From Myxococcales bacterium (GTDB lineage Bacteria > Myxococcota_A > Polyangia > Haliangiales > Haliangiaceae), in NCBI GenBank assembly GCA_016794525.1, contig JAEUJY010000152.1, positions 1 to 43,615 of the forward strand: a DNA stretch of 43,615 bases, read 5' to 3'. The notes below the pieces were generated by a model. That model was not told where the DNA came from. It ran no database searches and worked only from the letters and a program-made list of their open reading frames with translations. Every line of letters starts with the position of its first letter. The first letter of the stretch is position 1. Both the position numbers and the translations under genes were made by a program. Positions 1 through 11,725 of the stretch are shown one piece after another.

Positions 1-35
1 TCTCGTCCCTCCCGCGGATCCTTCGAATCCCGATC

Positions 36-59
36 GGGCACGGGCACGGGCACGGGCAC
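36..59. repeat. GGGCAC hexamer tandem repeat
   Basis: Four perfect copies of GGGCAC lie in a row, followed by a degenerate GGGACC. The stretch is non-coding here and sits about 70 bases upstream of the first gene. It looks like a simple microsatellite, and no function can be read from it. Confidence 0.85.
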
Positions 60-69
60 GGGACCGGGG

Positions 70-111
70 CAGGTTGGCCTCGAAACGCCTCGGGCGTTTC
101 GAGGCAACCTG
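70..111. terminator. Long hairpin just before the methyltransferase gene
   Basis: A near-perfect inverted repeat: arms CAGGTT plus GCCTCGAAACGCC, a TCG loop, then the complementary arm, with one bulged G at 76. The 13-bp inner arm is perfect. It ends 16 bases before the ATG at 128. It could be the terminator of a gene left of the window or a leader structure for the gene to the right. There is no T-run after the stem. Confidence 0.6.
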
Positions 112-127
112 CTAGGATGCGCGCCCC

Positions 128-1393
128 ATGCCTACCGCCCCGCCACCGCGCCGTCCGCGCCGCCCGATGGGCGCGCCGATCGTGCGCCGGAACACCATCC
201 GCGTCCCCCACGACGTGGCGCGTTATCTCCGCCTCGGGCACCCGTGGGTGTACCGCGAGGCGGTGGGCTCGCGGCCGCTGCGCGACGCGCCGGGCGAGGT
301 GGTCGAGGTGGTCGACGGCGACGGCGAGCTGGTCGGGCGCGGGCTGTTCGAGGGCGAGGGCAACATCGCGGTGCGGCTGTGGACCCGCGACGAGCAGCCG
401 CTCGACGCCAAGCTGGTGGTCGAGCGCGTCGAGCGCGCGATCGCGCTGCGCCAGCGGTTCTGCGACTTCGACAGGCTGGGCTGCCTGCGGCTGATCAACG
501 GCGAGTCCGACGGGCTGCCGGGCGTGGCGATCGAGCGCTACGGCGACTACCTGGTGGCGCAGCTGTTCTCGCCGGCGCTGGCCGCGGCGTCCGGGCTGCG
601 CGACGCGCTGTACGACACGCTGATGTCGACCCTCGGCAGCAAGTCGATCTACGAGCAGCGGCGCTACCGCTCGCTCGGCGGCGAGGCGCCGCGGCAGGCG
701 GCCGCCGAGCTGGTCCGCGGCGCGGTGGCGCCGGTCGAGTTCGAGGTCGGCGAGGACGACATGCGGTTCGGCGTCGACGTGACCGCGCCGCTGTCGACCG
801 GGCTGTTCGCCGACCTGCGCGAGGGCCGGCGCGCGGTGCGGGCCTACGCCCGCGACCGCCGCGTGCTCAACCTGTTCAGCTACACCGGCGCGATCTCGGT
901 CTACGCCCAGGCCGGCGGCGCCCGCGAGGTGTGCGCGGTCGACGTCGCCGCCAAGTCGCACGCGCGCGCGCGGAAGAACTTCGCGGCCTCGGGCTTCGAC
1001 GCCGAGAAGCCCGAGCACATCGTCGGTGACGCGCTCAAGGTGCTGGCCCGGTTCGCCGAGCGCGGCCGCCAGTTCGATCTGATCGCGCTCGATCCGCCGG
1101 CGTTCGCGTCGGCGGCGGCCCGCGGCGGCAAGCCGTGGAGCGCGATCAAGGACTACGGCGAGCTGGTCGCGGCGAGCCTGGCGGTGCTGGCGCCGGGCGG
1201 GCTGCTCGCGGCGGCGTCGTCGACGCACAAGATCTCGGCCACCGAGTTCGACGCGGCCCTGGCCGAGGGCGCGCTCCTGGCCGGCACCCGGCTGACGATC
1301 CTCGAGCGGCGCGGCCTGCCGGTCGACTTCCCGGTCGCGCCCGGCTTCGCCGACGGCAACTACCTGAAGTTCGCCGTCGCCGTGCGCGATTGA
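128..1393 (+). CDS. Class I SAM-dependent rRNA methyltransferase, RlmI-like
   Basis: This 421-residue protein has the layout of the RlmI/RlmK family: an N-terminal PUA-like RNA-binding domain (about residues 20-100, with HPWVYREAV) and a Rossmann methyltransferase domain. Motif I reads VLNLFSYTGAIS and motif IV is LIALDPPAF. The family methylates 23S rRNA cytosine C5 in the cytoplasm. An oddity is that the motif VI stretch, which carries the catalytic cysteine in E. coli RlmI (TCSCSG), reads AAASSTHK here (S364, S365), so the usual cysteine is absent. The exact reaction is therefore uncertain. The ATG at 128 is preceded by TAGGAT at 113-118. An in-frame ATG at 167 is an alternative start, because the first 13 residues are Pro/Arg-rich and may not be conserved. 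Confidence 0.85.
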   Translation: MPTAPPPRRPRRPMGAPIVRRNTIRVPHDVARYLRLGHPWVYREAVGSRPLRDAPGEVVEVVDGDGELVGRGLFEGEGNIAVRLWTRDEQPLDAKLVVERVERAIALRQRFCDFDRLGCLRLINGESDGLPGVAIERYGDYLVAQLFSPALAAASGLRDALYDTLMSTLGSKSIYEQRRYRSLGGEAPRQAAAELVRGAVAPVEFEVGEDDMRFGVDVTAPLSTGLFADLREGRRAVRAYARDRRVLNLFSYTGAISVYAQAGGAREVCAVDVAAKSHARARKNFAASGFDAEKPEHIVGDALKVLARFAERGRQFDLIALDPPAFASAAARGGKPWSAIKDYGELVAASLAVLAPGGLLAAASSTHKISATEFDAALAEGALLAGTRLTILERRGLPVDFPVAPGFADGNYLKFAVAVRD

Positions 1394-1416
1394 CCGATCG
1401 CGGCCACACTCGACCC

Positions 1417-2136
1417 ATGTGGCGCCGGTCGCTCGCCTTGATCGCGCTCGGGGCGATCGGGCTGGCCGCGGCGTGCGAGCGCGGCCGCGAGCCGCCCGCC
1501 GTCGACCGCGCGCTGATCGCGATCGCCGATCGGCCGACCTTGCGCACCGACACGATCGGCGTCGATCGCTTCGCGTCGCAGGCGACGTTCGTGCTGGCCG
1601 ACGCCAAGAACCTGGCCGACGTCGACGCCGAGGTGACGATCGGCGGCATCCTGGTCGACGCCGACGGCCGCGAGGTGGCGCCGCTGCGGCCGGAGTCGCT
1701 GCGCATCCCCGCCCACGGCCGGCGGACGTTCGCGCTGATCGATCGCGGCCGCGCCGCGCGCCCGACCGCGGTGGCGGCGCGGCTCGACGTGCGCGGCGCC
1801 CGGCAGCCGCGCTTCCCCGAGCCGGTGACGATCGGCGACGGCCACATCTACAAGGACGGCGACCGCGCCGTCGTCACCGGCATGGTCACCAACACCACCG
1901 ATCGCGCGCTGGTCGCGATCGTGCTGGCCGGCTTCCACGACGCCAGCGGCGCGCCGATGACCCGGCCGTTCGCGGCGTTCGAACTGGGCGCCGGCGCGTC
2001 GCGGCCCACCCGCTTCGTCGGCCCCGACGGCTCGCGCGCGGCCTACATCTTCCTCGGCGACGTGACCTTCTGCCCGCGCAGCGGCTGCGAGGTCACCCGC
2101 GCCGCCCCGGCGTTCCCGGCCCCGCCGCCTAATTGA
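1417..2136 (+). CDS. Putative lipoprotein, FxLYD-like
   Basis: The 239-residue product starts with a lipoprotein signal peptide, a basic MWRR followed by a hydrophobic stretch ending in LAAAC (lipid cysteine C20). The mature part looks all-beta. Its second half contains VVTGMVTNTTDRALVAIVL, which resembles the FxLYD-type domain of secreted bacterial proteins, but this is a weak match. The start is the ATG directly before the signal peptide. The longer open frame upstream overlaps the methyltransferase gene and is not credible. The last 8 bases overlap the convergent gene on the other strand. The function is unknown and the protein is probably attached to an envelope membrane. Confidence 0.7.
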   Translation: MWRRSLALIALGAIGLAAACERGREPPAVDRALIAIADRPTLRTDTIGVDRFASQATFVLADAKNLADVDAEVTIGGILVDADGREVAPLRPESLRIPAHGRRTFALIDRGRAARPTAVAARLDVRGARQPRFPEPVTIGDGHIYKDGDRAVVTGMVTNTTDRALVAIVLAGFHDASGAPMTRPFAAFELGAGASRPTRFVGPDGSRAAYIFLGDVTFCPRSGCEVTRAAPAFPAPPPN

Positions 2137-5100
2137 ACGTGGCGGTCACGGTGCGCGCCGCGGTCATCGACACCACGCACATCAGCGCCGTGCCCGAGCA
2201 GACGCCGCCGCTCCAGCCGGCGAACGTCGAGCCGGCCATCGGCGCGGCGGTGAGCGTGACCGACGTGTTGTAGACGTAGGCCTCGGTGCAGTCGGCGCCG
2301 CAGCTGATGCCCGCCGGGGTCGAGGTGACGGTGCCGCTGCCGGTGCCGGCGAGGGTCACGTCGAGCGACAGCGTCAGCGCGTTGAAGGTCGCGGTGACCG
2401 TCGTCGCCGCGGCCAGCGTCACGACGCAGGTCCCGGTGCCGCTGCAGCCGCCGCCGCTCCAGCCCGCGAACGTCGCGCCGACCGCCGGCGCCGCCGACAG
2501 CGTGATCACCGTGCCGGCGTTGTAGTCCTCGAGGCAGTCGGTGCCGCAGCTGATGCCGAGCGGCGACGAGGTGACGGTCCCCGCGCCGGTGCCGTTCTTG
2601 ACCACGTTGAGGCGGTACACCGCGAGGTTGAAGGTCGCGGTCACCGTCGCCGCGGCGCTGATCGTGACGTTGCAGGTGGGCACGGTGCCGGAGCAGCCGC
2701 CGCCGCTCCAGCCGGCGAAGACGGTGTTGGCGTCGGGCACCGCCGTCAGCGCGACCACCGTCGCCGCCTGGTAGGTCTCGGAGCAGTCGACGCCGCAGTC
2801 GATGCCCGGCGGGTTGGACGAGACGGTGCCGGTGCTCGAGCCGTTCTTGGCGACGGTCAGCAGGTACGAGTTGAGCGTGAAGTTGGCGCTGACCGACGTC
2901 GCCGCGGTGAGCGTCACGGTGCAGGGCCCGGTGCCGCTGCAGCCGCCGCCGGTCCACCCGGTGAACGTCGACGTGGCGCCGCTGAGCACGTTGAGCGTGA
3001 CCAGCGTGCCGTAGTCGAACGCGGCGGTGCAGGTCGTGCCGCAGTTGATGCCGGCGGGCGTCGAGGTGATCGTACCGGTGCCGGTGCCGGTGCGGCTGAC
3101 CGTGAGGTTGGGCCGCACCAGGTTGAAGGTCGCGGTCACCGTCGCCGCCGCCGAGCCGATCGTGACGGTGCACGCGCCGGTGCCGGTGCAGCCGCCGGCC
3201 CAGCCGGCGAACACCGCGTTGGGGCCGGGCACCGGCGTCAGCGTGACCGGCGTGGTGGCGAGGTAGACCTCGGTGCAGTCGACGCCGCAGTCGATGCCGG
3301 GCGGGTTCGACGAGACCGTCCCGGTGGCGTTGCCGCCGAGCGTGACGGTCAGCGGGTACGAGTTGAGCGTGAAGCCGGCGGTGACGCTGGCCGCCGCGGT
3401 CATCGTGACGGTGCACGGCGCGGTGCCGCTGCAGCCGCCGCCGGTCCACCCGGTGAACGTCGAGTTGGCCGCCGGCGCCGCGGTCAGCGTCACCATCGTG
3501 CCGTGATCGTAGGTGCCGGTCTGGGTGGCGCAGGTGGCGTTGCAGCTGATGCCGGTCGGCGCCGAGGTCACGGTGCCGGTGCCGTTGCCGCTCTTGGTGA
3601 CCGTGAGGCCGTAGCGGTTGAGGTTGAACGCGGCGGTGATCGTCGTCGCGGCGGCGATCGTCACCGTGCAGGTGCCGGTGCCGGTGCAGCCGGTGCTCCA
3701 GCCGGTGAACGTGGTGTTGGCGTCGGGCACCGCGGTCAGCACCACCGGCGTGGTCGCCAGGTAGCTCTCGCTGCAGTCGGCGCCGCAGTCGATGCCGGGC
3801 GGGTTGGAGCTGACGGTGCCGGTCGAGTTGCCGATCTTGGCCACGCTCAGTGTGTACGAGTTGAGCGTGAACGTCGCGGTGATCGTGGCGGCGGCGGTCA
3901 CCGTCGTCATGCACGGGCCGGTGCCGGTGCAGCCGCCGCCGCTCCAGCCGGCGAAGGTGGCGTTGGCGGCGGGCGCGGCGGTGAGCGTGACGGTGGTGCC
4001 GTGGTCGAAGCCGGCGGTCTGGGTGGCGCAGGTGGCGGTGCAGCTGATGCCGGTCGGCGCCGAGGTCACGGTGCCGGTGCCGTTGCCGGCCTTGGTCAGG
4101 GTCAGGTTGTAGCGGTTGGTCGTGAAGTTCGCGGTGACCGTGACGGCCGCGGCGATCGTCACCGAGCAGGTGCCGGTGCCCGAGCAGCCGCCGCCGCTCC
4201 AGCCGGCGAACGTGGTGTTGGCGTCGGGCACCGCGGTCAGCACCACCGGCGTGGTCGCGAGGTAGCTCTCGCTGCAGTCGACGCCGCAGTCGATGCCCGG
4301 CGGGTTCGAGGTGACGGTGCCGGTCGAGTTGCCGATCTTGGCGACGGTGAGCGTGTACGAGTTCAGCGCGAACCCGGCGCTGATCGTGCTGGCGCCGGCG
4401 ATCGTCGTCGTGCACGGGCCGGTGCCGGTGCAGCCGCCGCCGCTCCAGCCGGTGAAGGTCGAGGTGGCGCCGGCGGTCGCGGTCAGGATCACCGTCGCGC
4501 CGGTGTTGAAGTTCGCGGTGCAGGTGGCGCCGCAGTTGATGCCGGCCGGGTTCGACACGATCGTGCCGGTGCCCGAGCCGGTGCGGGTGATCGTCAGCGG
4601 GTAGGTGACCAGGTTGAAGCGCGCCTGCACCGACTTGGCGGCGTCGATCGTCAGGTTGCACAGCGCGGCGCCGGTGCAGTTGCCGCTCCAGCCGGCGAAC
4701 ACCGAGTCGGGGCCGGCGGTGGCGGTCAGCACCACCGGCGTGCCGGCCAGGTAGGTCTCGGTGCAGTCGGTGCCGCAGTCGATGCCGGCCGGCATCGAGC
4801 TGACGGTGCCCACGCCGTTGCCGGCGGTGTTCATCGCGACCGTGACCGAGTAGCTGTTGGCGGCGAACGTGGCGGTGACGGTCTGGATCGCGTCCATCGT
4901 GACCGTGCACTGGCCGGTGCCGGTGCAGCCGCCGCCGCTCCAGCCGGTGAACGTCGACGTGGTGTTGCCGACGGCGGTCAGCACGACGACCGTGCCGGCG
5001 AGGTAGTCCTCGGTGCAGTCGGTGCCGCAGTTGATGCCGGCCGGCAGCGACGTGACGGTGCCAGCGCCGGTGCCGGCCTTGACGACGGTCAGGCGGTTGC

Positions 5101-6961
5101 GCTGCACGCCGAAGGTCGCGGTGACGGTGAGGTTGTTGGAGACGGTCACGGTGCACGGGCCGGTGCCGGTGCAGCCGCCGCCGGTCCAGCCGGTGAACGC
5201 CGACGCGGGGCCGGGCACCGGCGTCAGGACGACCATCGTGCCGGTGGCGTAGTCCTCGGTGCAGTCGGCGCCGCAGGTGATGCCGCCCGGGGCCGAGGTC
5301 ACGACGCCGGCGCCGGCGCCCGCGATCGCGGTGGTCAGCGTGTACGCCGTCTGGTCGAACGTCGCGGTGACGGTGATCGCCGTGGTCATCGTGACCGTGC
5401 ACGGCGCGGTGCCGGCGCAGCCGCCGCCGCTCCAGCCGGTGAAGATCGACCCGCCGGTGGCGGCCGCGGTCAGCGTGACGGTGGCCCCGGCCGCGTACGA
5501 CTCCGAGCAGTCGGTGCCGCAGTTGATGCCGGTCGGGCTCGACGTGACGGTGCCGGTGCCGCCGCCGGCGCGCAGCACGAACAGCGTCGTCGGGGTGGTG
5601 GCGAAGTTGGCGGTGACCGTGGTCGCGGCGCCGATCGAGACGACGCACGGGCCGGTGCCGGCGCAGCCGCCGCCGCTCCAGCCGGCGAACGTCGAGCCCG
5701 GGTCGGCGACCGCGGTCAGCGCGACCAGCGACGTCGCGGGGTAGACCTCGGTGCAGTCGGCGCCGCAGTCGATGCCGGCCGGCGACGACGTCACGGTGCC
5801 GCTGCCGGCGCCGCCCTTGGCGATCGTCAGCGGGTAGCTGTTGATCGTGAAGGTCGCGGTGACCGTCGCGGCGGCGTTCATCGTCACGACGCACGGCGCG
5901 GTGCCGGTGCAGGCGCCGCTCCAGCCGGTGAACGTCGACAGGCCGGTGGGCGCGGCCGACAGCGTGACCATCGTGCCCGCGGCGTAGCTCTGGCTGCAGT
6001 CGGCGCCGCAGTTGATGCCCGACGGCAACGACGTGACGACGCCGGCGCCGGTGCCGGCGCGGGCGACGTTGAGCGGGTACTGCCGGGCGTCGAACTGCGC
6101 GTTGACCAGGATCGCGTTGTTGACGTTGACGGTGCACGGGCCGGTGCCGACGCAGCCGCCGCCGCTCCAGCCGGCGAACAGCGAGGTCGCGTCGGCGACC
6201 GCGGTCAGCGTGACCTGGGTGTTGCCGCTGTAGATCTGATCGCAGTCGGTGCCGCAGTCGATGCCGGCCGGCGTCGAGGTGACCGTGCCGGTGCCGAAGC
6301 CCGACCGGGTCACGACCAGCGTCTGATCGCGGGCGAACGCCGCGGTCAGGTTGACCGGCGCGGTCACCGTCAGCGTGCACGGGCCGGTGCCGCTGCAGCC
6401 GCCGCCGCTCCAGCCCAGGAAGCTGGAGCCGGCGGTGGTGGTCGGCGTCAGCGTGACCGTCGTGCCGTGGCGGAACGTCGAGGTGCAGGTGCCGGGGCAA
6501 TCGAGGCCGGCGGGCGCCGAGACGATCCGTCCGGCGCCGTTGCCGCCGAGCGCGATCACGACCGGGTAGGTCGCGACGTCGAAGCCGGCCATCACCGTGG
6601 TGTCGGCGCTGAGCGTGAAGGTGCACGCGCCGGTGCCGGTGCACGGCCCGCTCCAGCCGGTGAACGCCGAGTCCGAGGTCGGCGTGGCGATCAGCGCCAC
6701 CAGCGACCCCACCGGGAACGCGGCGGTGCAGGTCGCGCCGCAGTCGATGCCGGCCGGGCTCGAGCGGATGCCGCCGGTGCCGGTGCCGCCGGCGACGATC
6801 GTCAGCGTCGCGGTGGGGCCGGGGGCGTCGATCGGCGCGTCGATGCCGGCGTCGCCGGTGCGGCCGTCGATCACCGGCGCGTCGATCGTGGTGTCGGCTT
6901 CCTCGCCGCACGCGGCGACGGTGAGCGCCAGCGCGAGGGCGAGCAGGGGGCGGATGGTCAT
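2129..6961 (-). CDS. Giant lipoprotein with 19 InlB B-like repeats
   Basis: A 1610-residue surface protein. Residues 1-18 are a lipoprotein signal (LTVAAC, C18), followed by a short Asp-Ala-Pro linker and then 19 tandem repeats of about 82 residues that fill the rest. Each repeat follows the pattern GTGTVTS.P.GI.CG.DC...Y..GT.V.LTA, then F.GWSGGGC.GT.PC, then V.A.F. This matches the divergent InlB B-repeat / bacterial repeat domain family. Nearly every repeat has four cysteines, suggesting two disulfides per domain and export. Repeats 11-12 and 13-14 are near-duplicates. GGAG lies 7 bases before the ATG. It is downstream of, and 59 bases from, the TSP3 protein on the same strand, so they are probably cotranscribed. 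The likely role is a long stalk or adhesin; its partner is unknown. Confidence 0.85.
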   Translation of the reverse strand: MTIRPLLALALALTVAACGEEADTTIDAPVIDGRTGDAGIDAPIDAPGPTATLTIVAGGTGTGGIRSSPAGIDCGATCTAAFPVGSLVALIATPTSDSAFTGWSGPCTGTGACTFTLSADTTVMAGFDVATYPVVIALGGNGAGRIVSAPAGLDCPGTCTSTFRHGTTVTLTPTTTAGSSFLGWSGGGCSGTGPCTLTVTAPVNLTAAFARDQTLVVTRSGFGTGTVTSTPAGIDCGTDCDQIYSGNTQVTLTAVADATSLFAGWSGGGCVGTGPCTVNVNNAILVNAQFDARQYPLNVARAGTGAGVVTSLPSGINCGADCSQSYAAGTMVTLSAAPTGLSTFTGWSGACTGTAPCVVTMNAAATVTATFTINSYPLTIAKGGAGSGTVTSSPAGIDCGADCTEVYPATSLVALTAVADPGSTFAGWSGGGCAGTGPCVVSIGAATTVTANFATTPTTLFVLRAGGGTGTVTSSPTGINCGTDCSESYAAGATVTLTAAATGGSIFTGWSGGGCAGTAPCTVTMTTAITVTATFDQTAYTLTTAIAGAGAGVVTSAPGGITCGADCTEDYATGTMVVLTPVPGPASAFTGWTGGGCTGTGPCTVTVSNNLTVTATFGVQRNRLTVVKAGTGAGTVTSLPAGINCGTDCTEDYLAGTVVVLTAVGNTTSTFTGWSGGGCTGTGQCTVTMDAIQTVTATFAANSYSVTVAMNTAGNGVGTVSSMPAGIDCGTDCTETYLAGTPVVLTATAGPDSVFAGWSGNCTGAALCNLTIDAAKSVQARFNLVTYPLTITRTGSGTGTIVSNPAGINCGATCTANFNTGATVILTATAGATSTFTGWSGGGCTGTGPCTTTIAGASTISAGFALNSYTLTVAKIGNSTGTVTSNPPGIDCGVDCSESYLATTPVVLTAVPDANTTFAGWSGGGCSGTGTCSVTIAAAVTVTANFTTNRYNLTLTKAGNGTGTVTSAPTGISCTATCATQTAGFDHGTTVTLTAAPAANATFAGWSGGGCTGTGPCMTTVTAAATITATFTLNSYTLSVAKIGNSTGTVSSNPPGIDCGADCSESYLATTPVVLTAVPDANTTFTGWSTGCTGTGTCTVTIAAATTITAAFNLNRYGLTVTKSGNGTGTVTSAPTGISCNATCATQTGTYDHGTMVTLTAAPAANSTFTGWTGGGCSGTAPCTVTMTAAASVTAGFTLNSYPLTVTLGGNATGTVSSNPPGIDCGVDCTEVYLATTPVTLTPVPGPNAVFAGWAGGCTGTGACTVTIGSAAATVTATFNLVRPNLTVSRTGTGTGTITSTPAGINCGTTCTAAFDYGTLVTLNVLSGATSTFTGWTGGGCSGTGPCTVTLTAATSVSANFTLNSYLLTVAKNGSSTGTVSSNPPGIDCGVDCSETYQAATVVALTAVPDANTVFAGWSGGGCSGTVPTCNVTISAAATVTATFNLAVYRLNVVKNGTGAGTVTSSPLGISCGTDCLEDYNAGTVITLSAAPAVGATFAGWSGGGCSGTGTCVVTLAAATTVTATFNALTLSLDVTLAGTGSGTVTSTPAGISCGADCTEAYVYNTSVTLTAAPMAGSTFAGWSGGVCSGTALMCVVSMTAARTVTATFN

Positions 6962-7020
6962 GGCGGCTCCAGCGGCGAGGGCGTGCGAGGGACGGCGCGC
7001 GGCGGCGCGCGCGCGAGCGA

Positions 7021-9726
<2,706 letters not shown>

Positions 9727-9888
9727 GGCGCCTCGATCGGTGAATGGACGCGACCCCCCCCGCGCAGCATCCCCCAGGACGCGGTCGATCTCTCGGATGA
9801 TGGCGGGCCGGGCGGCCGCGCGTCAAGCCGGCCCTGACCCCACCCGATCGCGACCGCCACCCATCTCGCGCGCCCTCGCACGATCTCC

Positions 9889-9911
9889 GAGGGGCTTTGC
9901 GAAAGACCCTC
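9889..9911 (-). terminator. 3'-end GAGGG hairpin, copy 1
   Basis: In the sense of the minus-strand PEGA gene, a hairpin GAGGGTCTTT / CGC / AAAGCCCCTC starts 7 bases after the stop codon, with one mismatch in the stem. It has no T-run after it. The same element follows the kinase gene, the tRNA and rpoZ. The rest of 9727-9918 shows nothing else recognisable. Confidence 0.65.
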
Positions 9912-9918
9912 TCAAGTC

Positions 9919-11208
9919 TCAGAACCGGAAGACGACGGTCCCGCAGGACTGACCGGTCGGACACGTGATCGGCGCCGGCCCGTCGGTGATCTTCATCACG
10001 ACCGGCACGGCGATCCCGGCGGCCACGACCGTGCCCACGCCGGCCCAGAACCACCAGCGGGTGACGATCGACGGCCCGCGCGGCCCGGCCGGCTTGCGCT
10101 TCTTGGGCTTGACCACGACCTTCGCGGCCGCGACCTGGCGGTACAGCTCGACCGCGGCGGTCGCGAACGCCTCCTCGAGCTCGCGGTCGCCGACCTTCAC
10201 GTCGGTGGCCCCGAGGCGGGCGCCGCCATCGACCGCGTAGGCGTACAGCCGGTACTGGCCCTCGCCCGGCTGCACGTCGACGATGACCACCTGCTCGACG
10301 CCGAGCAGGTCGCCCATCGTGGCCAGCCCGGCCTGGGCCTGGGCCTTGGCGATCGGATCGCCGACGCCGTCCTCGAGCAGCTCGGCGCCCTGCGCCAGGT
10401 CGGCGGCGCCGGTCGATGGCTCGAGCACCGCCGCCAGCGACGCCGGGGCCTTGGCCGACACCTTGACCGGCTCGACCCGGCGCACCGAGCCAGCGCGGCG
10501 CAGCGTGACGTAGTGGGTGCCCTCGGCGAGGCCGTCGACGGTCGTCGGGGTGAACCCGACCATGCGGCCGTCGACGTACGCCAGCGCGCCGGCCGGCGAG
10601 GTCGCGATCTCGATCGACCCCTGCGGCAGCTTCTTGGCCTGGCCCTGGGCCTTCTCCCACAGCGGCAGCACGACCGTCGGCTCGAGGTCGGGATCCGGCA
10701 GCTGCTCGGGGCGCCAGGCCAGCAGGCCGACGAACGTCGCGACCGCGGCCTTGCTGTCGCCGGCGATCGCCTGCGCGGTGCCGAGGTAGAGCTGCGCGCG
10801 GGCCAGGTCTTGCTTCTGGGTCCAGGCCAGCACCGTCGCGAGCTGCGTCGTCGCGCCCTGCAGCTTGAGGATGGCCGGCTTGGCCTGGCCGCGGCGCAGC
10901 ATGGCCTCGCCGGTGGTGAGCAGCGCCCGGGCCTCGCCGACCGCGTCCTCGGGGATCGCCTTCGAGCGCGCCGCCAGCCGATCGTCTTGATCGAGCACCG
11001 CGAGGCGGCGGTCGCGGCGCAGCGCGCGCTCCATCGACACCGCGACCGTGGCCTTGCGCGCCGCGCCGAGCTTGACGCCCTCGGCGGCGGTGACGACCAC
11101 CGCCAGCTCGACCTCCGGCTTGCCCGCGACCTGCGCGTCGCCGTCGTCGGCGCGGGCCGTCGGCGCCGCGACCAGCGCGGCGATCGCCACGATCGCGGCC
11201 AGCTTCAC
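9919..11208 (-). CDS. PEGA-domain membrane protein
   Basis: A 429-residue protein with a cleavable-looking signal peptide (ending TARADD), an alpha-helical region (about 85-190, resembling a TPR), and a PEGA domain around 195-255 (SPAGALAYVDGRMVGFTP). A mixed region follows, then a transmembrane helix at about 383-406 (WWFWAGVGTVVAAG) after a basic KPKKRKP stretch, and a short tail. PEGA proteins are common in Myxococcota, and this one resembles the extracytoplasmic half of the Ser/Thr kinase at 15724. Its start overlaps the stop of the small upstream gene by 4 bases, so translation is coupled. The function is unknown; envelope sensing or scaffolding is an inference. Confidence 0.75.
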   Translation of the reverse strand: MKLAAIVAIAALVAAPTARADDGDAQVAGKPEVELAVVVTAAEGVKLGAARKATVAVSMERALRRDRRLAVLDQDDRLAARSKAIPEDAVGEARALLTTGEAMLRRGQAKPAILKLQGATTQLATVLAWTQKQDLARAQLYLGTAQAIAGDSKAAVATFVGLLAWRPEQLPDPDLEPTVVLPLWEKAQGQAKKLPQGSIEIATSPAGALAYVDGRMVGFTPTTVDGLAEGTHYVTLRRAGSVRRVEPVKVSAKAPASLAAVLEPSTGAADLAQGAELLEDGVGDPIAKAQAQAGLATMGDLLGVEQVVIVDVQPGEGQYRLYAYAVDGGARLGATDVKVGDRELEEAFATAAVELYRQVAAAKVVVKPKKRKPAGPRGPSIVTRWWFWAGVGTVVAAGIAVPVVMKITDGPAPITCPTGQSCGTVVFRF

Positions 11209-11528
11209 TCGCTGCCTCCGACGTCGGCCGCGCCGAGATCGCGCGCCAGGCCGGCCAGGTACGGATCGGACGCCAGCGCGTCGGCCAGGAGCGCCCGCAG
11301 CTCGGCGGCCTCGTCGGGGGGCAGCCCGGCCACGGCGTCGTCGACCAGCTGGGCCAGCGCCGCGTCGGGCGGGAGCTGGCCGGCGTCGAGCGCGGCGGCC
11401 AGGGCGGCCGCGCGATCGGCGGGCGCGGCGTCGCCGGCGGTGGTGGGGCCGGTCAGCGCGTCCGGATCGTCGGGGCCGCTGGGGCCGCCGGGACCGGTGG
11501 GGCCACCGGGACGCTGGATGCTGGTCAT
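11205..11528 (-). CDS. Small Gly-Pro-rich hypothetical protein
   Basis: A 107-residue protein with a collagen-like N-terminal stretch (GGPTGPGGPSGPDDP, residues 8-22) and an acidic, alanine-rich helical C-terminal half. There is no signal peptide or membrane segment. The ATG has CGGAG 8 bases upstream. The stop codon overlaps the start of the PEGA gene (ATGA). I do not recognise a family. Its tight coupling suggests that it acts with the PEGA protein, possibly from the cytoplasmic side. Confidence 0.65.
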   Translation of the reverse strand: MTSIQRPGGPTGPGGPSGPDDPDALTGPTTAGDAAPADRAAALAAALDAGQLPPDAALAQLVDDAVAGLPPDEAAELRALLADALASDPYLAGLARDLGAADVGGSE

Positions 11529-11725
11529 CGGCGGCTCCGCACGGTGGACGCCTCAGACGATACTCGATGGGCCAGGCAAATTCGACCTCTGGGCACGGTG
11601 ACCTCGGCTTTCATGCAAGGCCTATCGACCACCCGGCGCCGCGGTTGCGTACGACCTGCGGCGCGCGCCGCGATTCGCGACCGCGTGGGTCGCGTGGGGG
11701 GCCGCCGCGCGGCATGCTGGCCGAC
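11529..11725. other. Divergent intergenic region
   Basis: 197 bases separate the minus-strand PEGA operon from the plus-strand lipoprotein gene. It must hold promoters for both. A locally AT-richer patch (GCAAATTCGACC, 11575-11586) is the only compositional feature I see. No convincing -35/-10 pair was found. Confidence 0.4.
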
